From: TMED27 sp050633165
GTDB lineage: Bacteria > Pseudomonadota > Alphaproteobacteria > Micavibrionales > Micavibrionaceae
DNA: 64,000 bases
Direction: 5' to 3'
NCBI GenBank assembly: GCA_050633165.1
Contig: JBOEFZ010000002.1
Location: 1 to 64,000, forward strand
Shown here: piece by piece, positions 44,544-54,178 of the stretch
Numbering within the stretch: position 1 is the first letter of the stretch
Layout of the letters: each line of letters begins with the position of its first letter
Notes under the pieces: model-generated
Databases searched by the model: none
What the model was told of the DNA's origin: nothing
Seen by the model: the letters and a program-made list of their open reading frames with translations, nothing else
Made by a program: the position numbers and the translations under genes

Positions 44544-45979
44544 AACAAGGAATGAAAAGCTGCGCAATCTACACTCGAAAATCAACTGACGAAGGTTTAG
44601 ACCAAGATTTTAATACGCTCCATGCCCAGCGCGAAGCTTGTGAAGCATATATAACCAGTCAACGCGCAGAAGGCTGGCAAGCCCTCGCAGAACAATATGA
44701 CGATGGTGGTTATAGCGGCGGGAATATGAACAGACCCGCTTTAAAGAAGCTCATCGCCGACATCAAAGCCGGAAAAATCCAGACCGTTGTCGTTTATAAA
44801 ATTGATCGCCTCACGCGATCATTAATGGATTTTTCAAAGCTGGTCGAAGTCTTTGACGAACATAACGTTACATTTGTATCGGTGACGCAAATCTTCAACA
44901 CCACAACCAGCATGGGCAGACTAACGCTAAATGTCTTGTTGAGTTTTGCGCAATTTGAACGCGAGGTCACAGGTGAGCGCATCCGTGACAAAATCGCCGC
45001 CAGTAAAAAGAAAGGCATGTGGATGGGCGGATTTCCTCCGCTTGGGTATCAACGCATTGATAAAAAGCTGATGCCACATCCAAAAGACAGCAAAACCGTA
45101 CAATTCATTTTTGAAGAATATCTAAAATGCGGTTCAATGCGGCGGCTGAAAAATATTGTTTATGAGCGCAGTCTCAAAACGCCTGTGCGCATATTTAAAA
45201 AAGGCCGTACGTATGGTGGTGCACATCTGAGCCGTGGCCATCTTTATCAAATTCTTCGCAATCCACTTTATGTCGGCAAAGTCAGGCATAAAGGGGAAGT
45301 CTATAATGGCCTGCATGACGGCATCATAGATCAAGAACTCTTTGACTCTGTCCAGGAGCAATTAAACGCAAATACCCCAGTTCGAAAAAATGGGTTTACT
45401 AAAAGCCGTAGCCTTCTAAAGGGCCTGCTTTATGATTGCGATAGCATTATCTACAGCCCGACCTACACAGTCAAAAACGGTAACCGTTATAGTTATTATA
45501 TCAATCAGAATCTTATTCAATATCGTGACCACCCCAAAGGAACTATGACCAGAATCCTTGCGCACGAAATTGAAAAAACAATAACCGAAGCGATAAAGGA
45601 TTGGGTTACCAGTATCAAAAATTGGCAGAATGCATTTCCTGATGCACCGGAAAACCATCATCACTGGCTCATTAAAAATCTGATACCCGTACGCAGCAGA
45701 TTCATAAAATCTATTCTTAAACGCGTGACTGTTCACGCGCAGAATTTAACAATCGAGATCGACGCAAAAAAGCTCTCCAGAGAAATAGCAGAACATTCTG
45801 AAATTGTTATCGGTGAGTCTGCCTCTGCGATCATTACTATCGAGGCACCCTTCAAGACCGGCAAAGCGAAAAACGGTGCTATCATTATCAATGCCAAAGA
45901 GCGCAAAAATAAAGATCCACTTGACTTACCGACTGATCAATTGAAACGTATAGATAAGAGGCATTATCTGGCGCGATGA
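44540..45979 (+). CDS. Large serine recombinase, probably C-terminally frameshifted
   Basis: A 479-residue site-specific recombinase. The resolvase domain (about 6-155) has the nucleophile S15 in IYTRKSTDEG, an active-site arginine in KIDRLTRS, and FEREVTGERIRDKI at its end. The recombinase domain follows (GFPPLGYQ..., then NPLYVGKVRHKG). The tail after residue 400 is charged. A second frame just past about 45955 continues to 46085 with IIWRDEHFAGTTLKEIG, a likely HTH tail, which suggests a frameshift removed the natural C-terminus. Confidence 0.88.
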   Translation: MKQGMKSCAIYTRKSTDEGLDQDFNTLHAQREACEAYITSQRAEGWQALAEQYDDGGYSGGNMNRPALKKLIADIKAGKIQTVVVYKIDRLTRSLMDFSKLVEVFDEHNVTFVSVTQIFNTTTSMGRLTLNVLLSFAQFEREVTGERIRDKIAASKKKGMWMGGFPPLGYQRIDKKLMPHPKDSKTVQFIFEEYLKCGSMRRLKNIVYERSLKTPVRIFKKGRTYGGAHLSRGHLYQILRNPLYVGKVRHKGEVYNGLHDGIIDQELFDSVQEQLNANTPVRKNGFTKSRSLLKGLLYDCDSIIYSPTYTVKNGNRYSYYINQNLIQYRDHPKGTMTRILAHEIEKTITEAIKDWVTSIKNWQNAFPDAPENHHHWLIKNLIPVRSRFIKSILKRVTVHAQNLTIEIDAKKLSREIAEHSEIVIGESASAIITIEAPFKTGKAKNGAIIINAKERKNKDPLDLPTDQLKRIDKRHYLAR

Positions 45980-46421
45980 ACATTTTGCCGGAACCACTCT
46001 AAAAGAGATTGGCTCACGCGGTGGCCACGGCGAAAATCACGTCAACCGTTGCATTCAAGAAAGTTTCAAATTCCTGAGTCAATAATTCCCTGCAATTTCC
46101 CTGTTATCTTTTACCCCCATTGCTAAAAAACCCTTTCATTCTCTGATGTTGAAGTACTACTAGAGATAAAAAACCATTCAAAATTTAAATTTTCCCTGTT
46201 AATTCCCTGTTTAACAGGGAATTGATGGGACGACCTCCCATGGTTTTTACGATGGAGAAAAATCAGCATTTAACCGTCAATTATAAGATTCTCAATGAGT
46301 GGTTGAGAAAGGCAAATACGCTGAACCGCCGCTGTGGCGGGGCTTAGGGGCAATAATTCTCATGAAGTGGTGGAAGGGCAGACTCAATGGTGGTGCTGTC
46401 AGGCAAACGCTAACTATTCTC
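45980..46421. other. 442-bp region: recombinase tail and left direct repeat
   Basis: The first 106 bp hold the out-of-frame recombinase tail (stop at 46083-46085). From 46189 to 46395 lies the left copy of the direct repeat that also precedes tRNA-Ser. A short hairpin (CCGCCGCTGTGGCGGGG near 46328) may end transcription of the RTX gene. No other ORF. Confidence 0.6.
46189..46395. repeat. Left direct repeat of the RTX module
   Basis: Starts with ATTTTCCCTGTTAATTCCC and a perfect palindrome AATTCCCTGT-TTA-ACAGGGAATT (46201-46223). It ends GGGCAGACTCAATGGTGGTG. Both ends, but not the middle, match the copy at 53746-53951; that layout fits attachment sites or an old duplication bracketing the RTX gene. 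Confidence 0.55.
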
Positions 46422-49400
46422 TTAAATCGTGATCAGCGTTCCGTTTGTTTCAAGCAGTGCTTCGTCCGTAAGGCCGGATGTTTGTGTGAAGGTCGTTATT
46501 TGTACAAAATTATCTGCGCCGCCATCGGGATCAATACTTAAAATGCTGTTCTGGTCGTTATCTGAGATCTGTATAAAGTCCGTAATGGCGTCTTGAAGAG
46601 GGTCATAGCCAGTGAGCAAACCGGAGATATCAATGTGATCCTCTGCTGCATTAAATCCGATTGCCGTATTGCCTGTATGCGCAATATCATCAAACACCAA
46701 GAGATCATCAAGCCCGCGCTGCGTATAGAGGTCTTCTCCGCCAGATGTGGGAGAGATAATATTATAGCCTATATCGTCCATCGTAATAATAAGCGCGCTT
46801 GAGGCATCGTCAATGTCCTCGCCAGTCTCGGGTGTTGGTTCTTCATCAGGAGCTACGGGATCACCGGGGACGGTGCCTGGGGTGCGACCATTATTCAATG
46901 TAGCCTCCGAATCAGGGGCGTCGGGCGTTAAGGCAAGCGCATCAGCGGCGTCTTGATCATTATCACCAATATCGATGCTGGATGGTTCTTCCTCGGGCAT
47001 TACTGGATCACCAGGAACGGCATTCGGATTGCGCCCGCTATCCGCTGAAGAATCGTCCGCCCCAACGACAGGATTATCATCATTGATGATTTCATCTGTC
47101 TCAATGTCATTATCAATAATAAGCTGGTTAACAGTAATCTGAACCGTTGCTGTGTCTGTGCCCCCATTTCCATCAGAAACGTTATAGGTAAAGCTATCCA
47201 CACCAACAAAACCGGCATCCGGCGTATAGGTAATCGTATTATCAGAATGAAGGACAGCACTACCATTTGCAGCCGCACCAACAGCCGTGAGGGTTAAGGT
47301 ATCTCCGTCAAGATCCACATCATTTCCTAAAACATCAATAACAATGGCAGTATCTTCATTGGTTGATAGGGTATCATCTGCGGCAACAGGCGTTGAGTTT
47401 AGCGACGCATTGCCAATAAAAAACTCCCGAGTAAGTGCGCTATGATCGGTTTCCAGCAAAATAATTTTTTGATTATCTGGTAACGATATCTCTGTATGGG
47501 TACCGCTTTGCGTGATGAAAGGCTTTAAATCACTAAAGGTCAGAAAAATATCATCGAAAGCGCTTAGATCAATTTTTTCATTGGCGTTAGAAATTTCAAA
47601 ATCCCCGATAGTGTCAATTGATTCGGCAAAACGCCCAATGATAAAGGCATCAGACCCCGCTCCGCCATTAATGGTATTCTGACCTCCATCAAGATAAATG
47701 AGATCATCTCCATCTCCGCCACTGATTGTATCATCACCCTTGCCGCCGGAGATGATATCGTCACCACCATCACCATAAATCCAGTCATCGCCATCATTAC
47801 CGTAAATTTCGTCCTGCCCATTACCGCCGTGAATGCGATCTGCCCCTTGGCTGGCTTTGATAAGATCATCCCCGTCATCGCCGTTTAGGATATTACGACC
47901 ATCGCCTTCGGAAACATCGATTGTATCATTCCCATCACCACCATAAATCGTATTGTTGTCATGGCGATCAATGATCGTGTCATCCCCAGCATCGCCGTAG
48001 ATTAAATCATTGCCAGTCCACCCTATGATATAATCATTGCCATCGCCGCCATGCCCTTCATCATCACCAATGGAAAGCTCTATCCGATCATTACCATGCC
48101 CGCCGAAAAGGCGATCATTACCACGGTTACCAACCAAAGTATCATTGTTATGACCGCCATAAATTTCATCATCGCCATGGTAACCGTTTAGATAATCCTT
48201 ACCCAAGCCACCAACCAAAATATCGTTATATGAGCCGCCAATGATACTGTCATCGCCAGCGTCCCCATACACATAAAGATCGGAACGGTTTACCCATGAT
48301 GATCTTGCGTCGTATTGATCATCGCCATTACCAAGTACAGTACGGTAGGAATGTGCGTACCCATAGCTAAGCTCCGTTCCATTAGTTACACTGGCGCCTG
48401 TTGGCACCACCCAACCGCCGCCCACATTAACATATCTATAATTATTCCAATTGAAACTATCCGGGCTATCGAAAATGGAAGTGTATCCATCTTCAGAAAA
48501 TGTATTATATCTACCTTGTGGATTTTCACCCATGCCATCATAAAACAAGGAGTCATATATTCTATCATTGTAAGCACGACCATTATGCATTGATATGCTA
48601 AGCTGTTGTGAACCATATATTTTTATGGATTGGTCTTCCCCTAGAATCGAAATCGTAAACTCATAATTATAACTCCGCCCATACACTTGTTTTGTACTGA
48701 TAAAAATTTCGTTAAGGCTAATATTTTCTGCAAAAACTATGTTTGTATCAAGCCGCGAAGCATAGATCACATCATGCCCTTCATCGCGACCAATATGAAT
48801 CTCCGTGTTGTTTTTATTGGCTATATGAAAGGTATCATTCCCCTTGCCGCCATATAATTTTTGGCCGTGGTTGCCGGAAAGAATGTCATTGCCATTACCG
48901 CCATATAGGCGATCACCACTACCGCCATTTCCATGAATTTCATCATCACCGTTTCCGCCGTAAAGGTAATCAGAGGCTTCATTTCCCTCGATATAATCAT
49001 CACCATCGCCGCCATATATCGTATCTATATCTCCACCACCAATGAGGATATCATCCCCCGGTCCACCAATCAGAAGATCATCGCCCGCTTCGCCATACAA
49101 AGCGTCATCACCCGCATTTCCAATAAGCCAGTCATCACCCGCACCGCCATTGGCTGTATCATCGCCATCGCCGCCAACAAAGATATCGCTCCCATCATGG
49201 CCGATAAATACATCATCCCCTGGCCCGGCATCGGTGTAAGTGATACTTGGCCCATCTACTAGAACCTGAATATTATCAATGCCGTCGCTGCCTTCAGTAT
49301 AAACAATCTCGTATCCCGGCCCAATCACATGCATGAGCGTAATTTGCTCTCCAGTGATTGGATCGGTCATCACAATGTCATTGCCTATGATTTCCGGAAT

Positions 49401-52400
49401 ACCCTCGGGGTCAATATCGCCGCGCGCTGCTAGCAATTCTCCCCAACCGCCATCAATATCTTTTTCGTGCGGAAGATGCAGCTCAAGCTCGGCGGCGCGT
49501 TGCAAGATAGCCGCCCATTGTTGTGCAGCCTCACTGTCCGGATTTTCCATCATCAGCGCTAAAATAGATGTCGGGTTTAACAAATACATCTGGAAGGCCT
49601 CAGCAACCGAAAGGTCTTCTTGAAACGCTTCAAGTGTCTCCGCCTCGGAGTTATGCCACGCCCGCATTAAAATTGCATGACCACCAACAATATCCGCATT
49701 TTTCAAAAGCTGTAAGGCCGCAAACTTAATTGCTTCACCCGAGCTTTCGAATTCTTTATAAACAGAAGGTGTGCTCACGAAAGATGCACGATGGTTAAAG
49801 CCAATTTCAACTTTATAATCCGTACTACGGCGGAAAGCTCCACCTGTCATTTCGATGATACGGTTCACACCCTCACTCGCCGCCTCTGCCATTGCAAGCG
49901 CCGTATTAACGTCGCCCCCATCTTGGCTCCAAGAGCTACCTAGGCTGTATTCTGTCGCACTACTTGTTGCCGTAACTTCGACGGCTGCTGCTGGTTTATC
50001 GTTACCACCAAACATATTGCCAAGTACCGTCCCCGCCAATGTCCCGATAAAAGCACCAATAGCAATTCCGATCGGACCAATTCCTGCACCTAACGTAATG
50101 AATTGTGCTAGTGAGGCAGACCCAATTGACCCCGCACCAATAGCCGATCCCAAAGCTGATCCAAAAGAACCAAAGATAGCTGCAGTTTCACTCTCCGCTT
50201 CTATAAGCTCACCTGCTAAACGATTGCCCGCATATGCAGCCACAGCGTTAAAGACTTGAGTTTGAACAAAATCACCAACTGTAGTGTTGGGTGCGGGTGG
50301 CCCAAACTGCCCCTCTGGTACGCCACCACCTGGTAAGGTGGGGTCGTAATACCCTGCGCTAAAATCAAACCCTGCATTAAGTAGGTTGGCATACTGACCA
50401 CCATCAAGTTGATTAAATAATAGCCCAAAACCTGCGTCTATCACACCCGTCGTCACCGCCCCAGCAGCAACATTAAACACCTCACCACCAATCGTGCCGT
50501 CAATCCCAAGCGCCTCGCCGACTTCATCGACAATAACCCCCGCAAGCGCACCAGAGACAGCGCCTTGCAGATTGCTGGCGAATGTGTCCATAATATCCGC
50601 CGAAATCTGCATCTCCGCAAGCGCATCCGTAGGCACATCCACCCCGCGGAACACATTAATCAACGCCTCCAGATTACTTCCCGTCGCAAGGAAAGCCCCC
50701 ACAGAACCAAAATGCGTACCAATTGTCTTAAGCGCCGCGGAGTAAAAGATTTGCTGATACACATCGTCATCCGCCAAATGATTGGCCAAAAGCCCGCCCG
50801 CCGTTGATCCAACCGTTTGCAGCGTCACCAGCAAGTCCGCCGAAGGAATAACATATGTTGCCCCCTCAAGCGCAACAAGATCACCATTCTCATCCGCCTG
50901 AAGAAGGTTGTGCTGAACCGTAACGTTGCTATCCGGCGCTTCCTGAAACTCTTTTGTTTGATGCTTCAGACCGTCTTTTTCAAATTGTGTTGTCCGTGTG
51001 TATCCCTCGCCGATTTTTTGGGTAACCGTTTCCGAAAACACACCGTTCGCGGGCAAAATACTATCGGCAGTCAAGGCCGTATGAACCTCAACATAACGTT
51101 GCCCCTGAAAATCCTCAAACACCGTCTCGGTAACAATAACCTCACTCCCATCCCCCCGCGTCACCGTCTCACTGGCTTGTGAAATCACAATCCCATTCAC
51201 CTTAGCATCCGCAAATTCCGTCTCGAAGATTTTAATGCTCGCATCTGCAACACTAATAACGATTGTGCGTGAATTGCCATTTTCATCATAAACAACAACA
51301 GGAACGGTATCTTCCGCTTCATAAATTTTTGTGCTGTCGTCACTTGATGACGCTACATCGCGTATAATATCTTTTTCTAAATCAGATAATGAACCAAGTA
51401 TTTCATCGGTAATTGGTTCGGCATTCTCATTATTGGCAGAGTTGCCTGTATTATATTGACTATTAATATCCTGAAGGTCTGTATAGTAATTCTCTACGTT
51501 TTGTCCCAAGCCTTGCAAATTATCAACCGCATCTTGTCCTGAAGCTCCCCAGAATTCATTCACGGATTGCTGAACCGCAGCTTCCACATCTTCAAGCATG
51601 GCAGGAACATCTTTACCGGCTTCCCATGCCGCAAAAACAGCTTGCCCAATGGCATTTTCTATTGGGTCTCTTACGCTCATTATAAGACCAGAAGTAAAAC
51701 CGCCTGCGGCCCCACCACTGATACCACCGCCAGCCATTGCCTCAACAGCGAGGCCAGCAACTGTTGCACCACCAGTATAGGAAACATCTGAAAGTGCTTG
51801 TAAACCTGCCGTAATATCTCCCGGGCTTGTTGCTGCCTCATATGTTGATTGGATGGCATCTTTAAAGCCGTAAACGATCGCGGCAGAACCAATCGCTTTT
51901 GCTGCCCCCGAAAGAAATTCTCCAATTGGAATATAAATACTGCTCTTTGCAATGGTTTCACTGCGAATAATGGTTTGTTGCACTTTATCGTAATAAACAT
52001 ACACATTACTCTCATTGATCGCTTCAACAAAGACTGTTTCTATGGTTTTAGTTGTTACAGAAATTTCATTGATAACTTTTTTTGCCAATGGGATTGTCGT
52101 GTCTTTATAAGCATTTAAAACTTTTTGGGCTGTTCCCACTTCGGCACCTATCAATGTACTATCTAAAACTGTGTCCGCAAAGTTAACAGGTTGGCTTGGG
52201 TTTAAATGCTCTTGTAAAGTGTTGTGCTCAATAACATTGTTCCAATAGTCATGGATAAAAACACTGGATTGAATGGCGGATGAAACATCTGTTGAGATAT
52301 TTAAACCATCCGTATTATTAAGATAATAGTCACTAATATCTTGGGCATTATTATACTCATTTAAGGTTTGATAAATTAGTGAATTAACACCAGCCAGCGT

Positions 52401-52421
52401 TTCATTATCTTGATTTTCCAT
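46422..52421 (-). CDS. Giant RTX calcium-binding protein, T1SS-secreted
   Basis: A 1999-residue protein with GGGAG before its ATG. Residues about 1-950 have no known family but include Ala/Gly-rich hydrophobic stretches (AQFITLGAGIGPIGIAIGAF around 790-810). RTX nonapeptide blocks (GGDGDDTANGGAGDD type) occupy about 1065-1197 and 1377-1580. A cadherin/VCBS-like domain (DDTLSTNEDTAIVIDVLGND, about 1680-1767) follows. Two copies of a GRxPxxVPGDPVxPxEEP segment are near 1800 and 1850. The end (FNAAEDHIDISGLL...) matches the T1SS VCA0849-type C-terminal target domain. No ABC/HlyD/TolC secretion operon is in the window. It could be a surface adhesin or toxin. Confidence 0.93.
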   Translation of the reverse strand: MENQDNETLAGVNSLIYQTLNEYNNAQDISDYYLNNTDGLNISTDVSSAIQSSVFIHDYWNNVIEHNTLQEHLNPSQPVNFADTVLDSTLIGAEVGTAQKVLNAYKDTTIPLAKKVINEISVTTKTIETVFVEAINESNVYVYYDKVQQTIIRSETIAKSSIYIPIGEFLSGAAKAIGSAAIVYGFKDAIQSTYEAATSPGDITAGLQALSDVSYTGGATVAGLAVEAMAGGGISGGAAGGFTSGLIMSVRDPIENAIGQAVFAAWEAGKDVPAMLEDVEAAVQQSVNEFWGASGQDAVDNLQGLGQNVENYYTDLQDINSQYNTGNSANNENAEPITDEILGSLSDLEKDIIRDVASSSDDSTKIYEAEDTVPVVVYDENGNSRTIVISVADASIKIFETEFADAKVNGIVISQASETVTRGDGSEVIVTETVFEDFQGQRYVEVHTALTADSILPANGVFSETVTQKIGEGYTRTTQFEKDGLKHQTKEFQEAPDSNVTVQHNLLQADENGDLVALEGATYVIPSADLLVTLQTVGSTAGGLLANHLADDDVYQQIFYSAALKTIGTHFGSVGAFLATGSNLEALINVFRGVDVPTDALAEMQISADIMDTFASNLQGAVSGALAGVIVDEVGEALGIDGTIGGEVFNVAAGAVTTGVIDAGFGLLFNQLDGGQYANLLNAGFDFSAGYYDPTLPGGGVPEGQFGPPAPNTTVGDFVQTQVFNAVAAYAGNRLAGELIEAESETAAIFGSFGSALGSAIGAGSIGSASLAQFITLGAGIGPIGIAIGAFIGTLAGTVLGNMFGGNDKPAAAVEVTATSSATEYSLGSSWSQDGGDVNTALAMAEAASEGVNRIIEMTGGAFRRSTDYKVEIGFNHRASFVSTPSVYKEFESSGEAIKFAALQLLKNADIVGGHAILMRAWHNSEAETLEAFQEDLSVAEAFQMYLLNPTSILALMMENPDSEAAQQWAAILQRAAELELHLPHEKDIDGGWGELLAARGDIDPEGIPEIIGNDIVMTDPITGEQITLMHVIGPGYEIVYTEGSDGIDNIQVLVDGPSITYTDAGPGDDVFIGHDGSDIFVGGDGDDTANGGAGDDWLIGNAGDDALYGEAGDDLLIGGPGDDILIGGGDIDTIYGGDGDDYIEGNEASDYLYGGNGDDEIHGNGGSGDRLYGGNGNDILSGNHGQKLYGGKGNDTFHIANKNNTEIHIGRDEGHDVIYASRLDTNIVFAENISLNEIFISTKQVYGRSYNYEFTISILGEDQSIKIYGSQQLSISMHNGRAYNDRIYDSLFYDGMGENPQGRYNTFSEDGYTSIFDSPDSFNWNNYRYVNVGGGWVVPTGASVTNGTELSYGYAHSYRTVLGNGDDQYDARSSWVNRSDLYVYGDAGDDSIIGGSYNDILVGGLGKDYLNGYHGDDEIYGGHNNDTLVGNRGNDRLFGGHGNDRIELSIGDDEGHGGDGNDYIIGWTGNDLIYGDAGDDTIIDRHDNNTIYGGDGNDTIDVSEGDGRNILNGDDGDDLIKASQGADRIHGGNGQDEIYGNDGDDWIYGDGGDDIISGGKGDDTISGGDGDDLIYLDGGQNTINGGAGSDAFIIGRFAESIDTIGDFEISNANEKIDLSAFDDIFLTFSDLKPFITQSGTHTEISLPDNQKIILLETDHSALTREFFIGNASLNSTPVAADDTLSTNEDTAIVIDVLGNDVDLDGDTLTLTAVGAAANGSAVLHSDNTITYTPDAGFVGVDSFTYNVSDGNGGTDTATVQITVNQLIIDNDIETDEIINDDNPVVGADDSSADSGRNPNAVPGDPVMPEEEPSSIDIGDNDQDAADALALTPDAPDSEATLNNGRTPGTVPGDPVAPDEEPTPETGEDIDDASSALIITMDDIGYNIISPTSGGEDLYTQRGLDDLLVFDDIAHTGNTAIGFNAAEDHIDISGLLTGYDPLQDAITDFIQISDNDQNSILSIDPDGGADNFVQITTFTQTSGLTDEALLETNGTLITI

Positions 52422-52446
52422 TTCTTATTCTCCCTTTAAAAAGCCT

Positions 52447-53121
52447 TTACCAATTTTCAATATCTTTTTGAGATTCCGGGTAAAAACGAATCATTTTTTC
52501 TAAAAATAATGCGCAAGAAAGCCCCATTATCAACATGAACGGCATTGCAGCAAGACAAGTTGACTGCCATGCAAAAACAAAAAAAACATTATTATTAAAA
52601 TGCATCCAATCAGATGAAGCGCTAGGGTTAGCTGCATCTTGGAAACCAGAATCTGGCATTGCTAATGGAATCACTACACAAACGATAAAAACCATAAACA
52701 CGACCGTCCCGATATTCTCTCTTTTGGTGCGTTGCCGAAAAAAATCTTTTGACATGAAGAATGGTATTTGATCATTTTTCATGTCAATCGTAAGGCGAAT
52801 ACGCAGATAACATAGAACAAAAAGAAGAATAAAAATTGGCATTACGATGTTTGCCCAATGTCCAATAAAGGACATTTTGTTTTTTTCAAGCAAATCTAAA
52901 TCAACATAAAAGCCGAGATTAAACCCAACATCGAGCAAGCAAAGCGTTAGAGCTGCATAGCAAAATTTTTCAAAAATTGCGCCTGCGTTATAAAACAGAT
53001 AGTCACCATCCCTTGATGCTTGCAGGCCTTTTTTCAAATGCATAGAATATAATATAGAAGGCAAAAGCTTCCTCTTTTCCGCTGATGGTAAAGGCCAAAT
53101 CCTTTCAACTAAATCTTTCAT
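52447..53121 (-). CDS. Four-TM membrane protein beside the RTX gene
   Basis: A 224-residue product from the ATG at 53121, the first ATG after the upstream ORF's stop; a longer frame to 53262 overlaps that ORF. It has hydrophobic segments around residues 52-70, 85-110, 135-155 and 185-210, with basic and aromatic loops. Directly upstream of the RTX gene on the same strand (25-bp gap), so probably co-transcribed. Not recognised. Confidence 0.6.
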   Translation of the reverse strand: MKDLVERIWPLPSAEKRKLLPSILYSMHLKKGLQASRDGDYLFYNAGAIFEKFCYAALTLCLLDVGFNLGFYVDLDLLEKNKMSFIGHWANIVMPIFILLFVLCYLRIRLTIDMKNDQIPFFMSKDFFRQRTKRENIGTVVFMVFIVCVVIPLAMPDSGFQDAANPSASSDWMHFNNNVFFVFAWQSTCLAAMPFMLIMGLSCALFLEKMIRFYPESQKDIENW

Positions 53122-53122
53122 T

Positions 53123-53290
53123 TTACCAAACACATTCCTTCTCATGAATGCATTCATCAACGGTTTTCGCTTTATAGGGGAGGGAAGCATCTTTCGCATG
53201 CCCCAAGGACACGGTGCAAAGAGACAAAACACCGAACACAATAAAGGCACCAAAACATGCAACGCGCACAGAATTGAAATGACTCGACAT
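53123..53290 (-). CDS. Small secreted or membrane-anchored protein (55 aa)
   Basis: A 55-residue ORF with ATG at 53290; its stop is 1 bp before the next ATG. The product has a hydrophobic leader (ACFGAFIVFGVLSLCTVSLG, cleavage possibly after GHA) and a Cys-containing tail (VDECIHEKECVW). Tight spacing with the four-TM gene favours translation of this frame over the overlapping long one. Confidence 0.5.
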   Translation of the reverse strand: MSSHFNSVRVACFGAFIVFGVLSLCTVSLGHAKDASLPYKAKTVDECIHEKECVW

Positions 53291-53947
53291 AAAACGCCCC
53301 ATTCATTTTTTTTAGTTTTTTTATTATTACATTCTCACTAAACCATAGATTTCAATGAGTCAATAGATTCACAACCTTACGGAATGAAGCGCACAAGGAA
53401 ATTTTATAGGTGCGCAGCTTAATCAAGTCTTTACGGTCATTTTATAACAAGAGATTTTGCGATGCCCAAGCTCAACTTGATACCAACTTTAAAAAGAGCT
53501 AACGTTTTTCTGTGAATGTGATTTTGCATTCTCCGGGGCTTTAGAACCCTGCAATTACCGGCCGATATCGCCGTTATGATGTCGCCTTTCGATCTTATGA
53601 TCCGGGAGGCGGCGATGCATGTCCAAGCTTCGCGGCTAAAGATCGTCGCGGTTGTCGATGAAGGCCATTGCAGATCGTGAAGGTTTGTCCAAGGCTGGTG
53701 TTCAAAAGATTGTGATGGGTAGTTTTGATACCCTGATGTCCCTGTAATTTTCCCTGTTAATTCCCGGATAAACAGGGAATTCAAATCTCGGGACACTCGA
53801 AATAGCCCATAAGAGAATATTGATGGTTTTGGGATGAAAAATGGAATTCTCTGCGTTGACCGATAGACCCAGACACACAAAACCCCACTGTGTGCGGGGC
53901 TTGTGGGGAGTAATTCTCTGTGTGCGTCATTGGGCAGACTTAATGGA
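53291..53947. other. 657-bp mobile-element scar region before tRNA-Ser
   Basis: No intact gene. From about 53540 to 53735 the plus strand reads like recombinase debris: ADIAVMM..., then in another frame AIADREGLSKAGVQKIVMG, similar to the C-terminal HTH of large serine recombinases. From 53746 the right copy of the direct repeat runs to the tRNA-Ser end, including a GC hairpin (CCCCACTGTGTGCGGGG). Confidence 0.5.
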
Positions 53948-53951
53948 GGTG
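53746..53951. repeat. Right direct repeat of the RTX module
   Basis: Begins ATTTTCCCTGTTAATTCCCG and contains a degenerate copy of the AATTCCC...GGGAATT palindrome (53759-53781). It ends GGGCAGACTTAATGGAGGTG, overlapping the last bases of tRNA-Ser. Paired with 46189-46395. Confidence 0.55.
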
Positions 53952-54034
53952 AGGATGGGATTCGAACCCACGTGGGGCTATGAACCCCAACACGCTTTCC
54001 AAGCGTGCGCCTTAAGCCACTCGGCCACCTCACC
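53944..54034 (-). tRNA. tRNA-Ser (anticodon GGA)
   Basis: Acceptor GGTGAGG / CCTCACC, anticodon loop CTTGGAAAG (GGA), a long variable arm (GTTGGGGTTCATAGCCCCAC) and T arm GTGGGTTCGAATCCCAT. CCA is encoded at 53946-53944. The discriminator base reads T instead of the usual G, perhaps because an integrated element rewrote the 3' end. The predicted cloverleaf core is intact. Confidence 0.93.
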
Positions 54035-54178
54035 ACACAAATGGTATAAACCATTCAAGATAGCGCGCAATCTACCCCCTCATTATTAAAAGCGCAAGGA
54101 CTTCATCGCATAAGGATTTGTGATTCTTTAAAAATCAGTTAGAATCGTTTCGCATTATCAAATATAAAGGTTTATTCT

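Noticed and set aside
31317..53947. Replication origin (oriC) at the skew switch
   Set aside because: No dnaA gene, parAB or DnaA-box cluster was seen; the switch may equally be an inversion breakpoint, so I do not annotate an origin.
53437..54054. 205-residue minus-strand ORF spanning tRNA-Ser
   Set aside because: It reads through the tRNA gene and repeat region; no family similarity in the frame.
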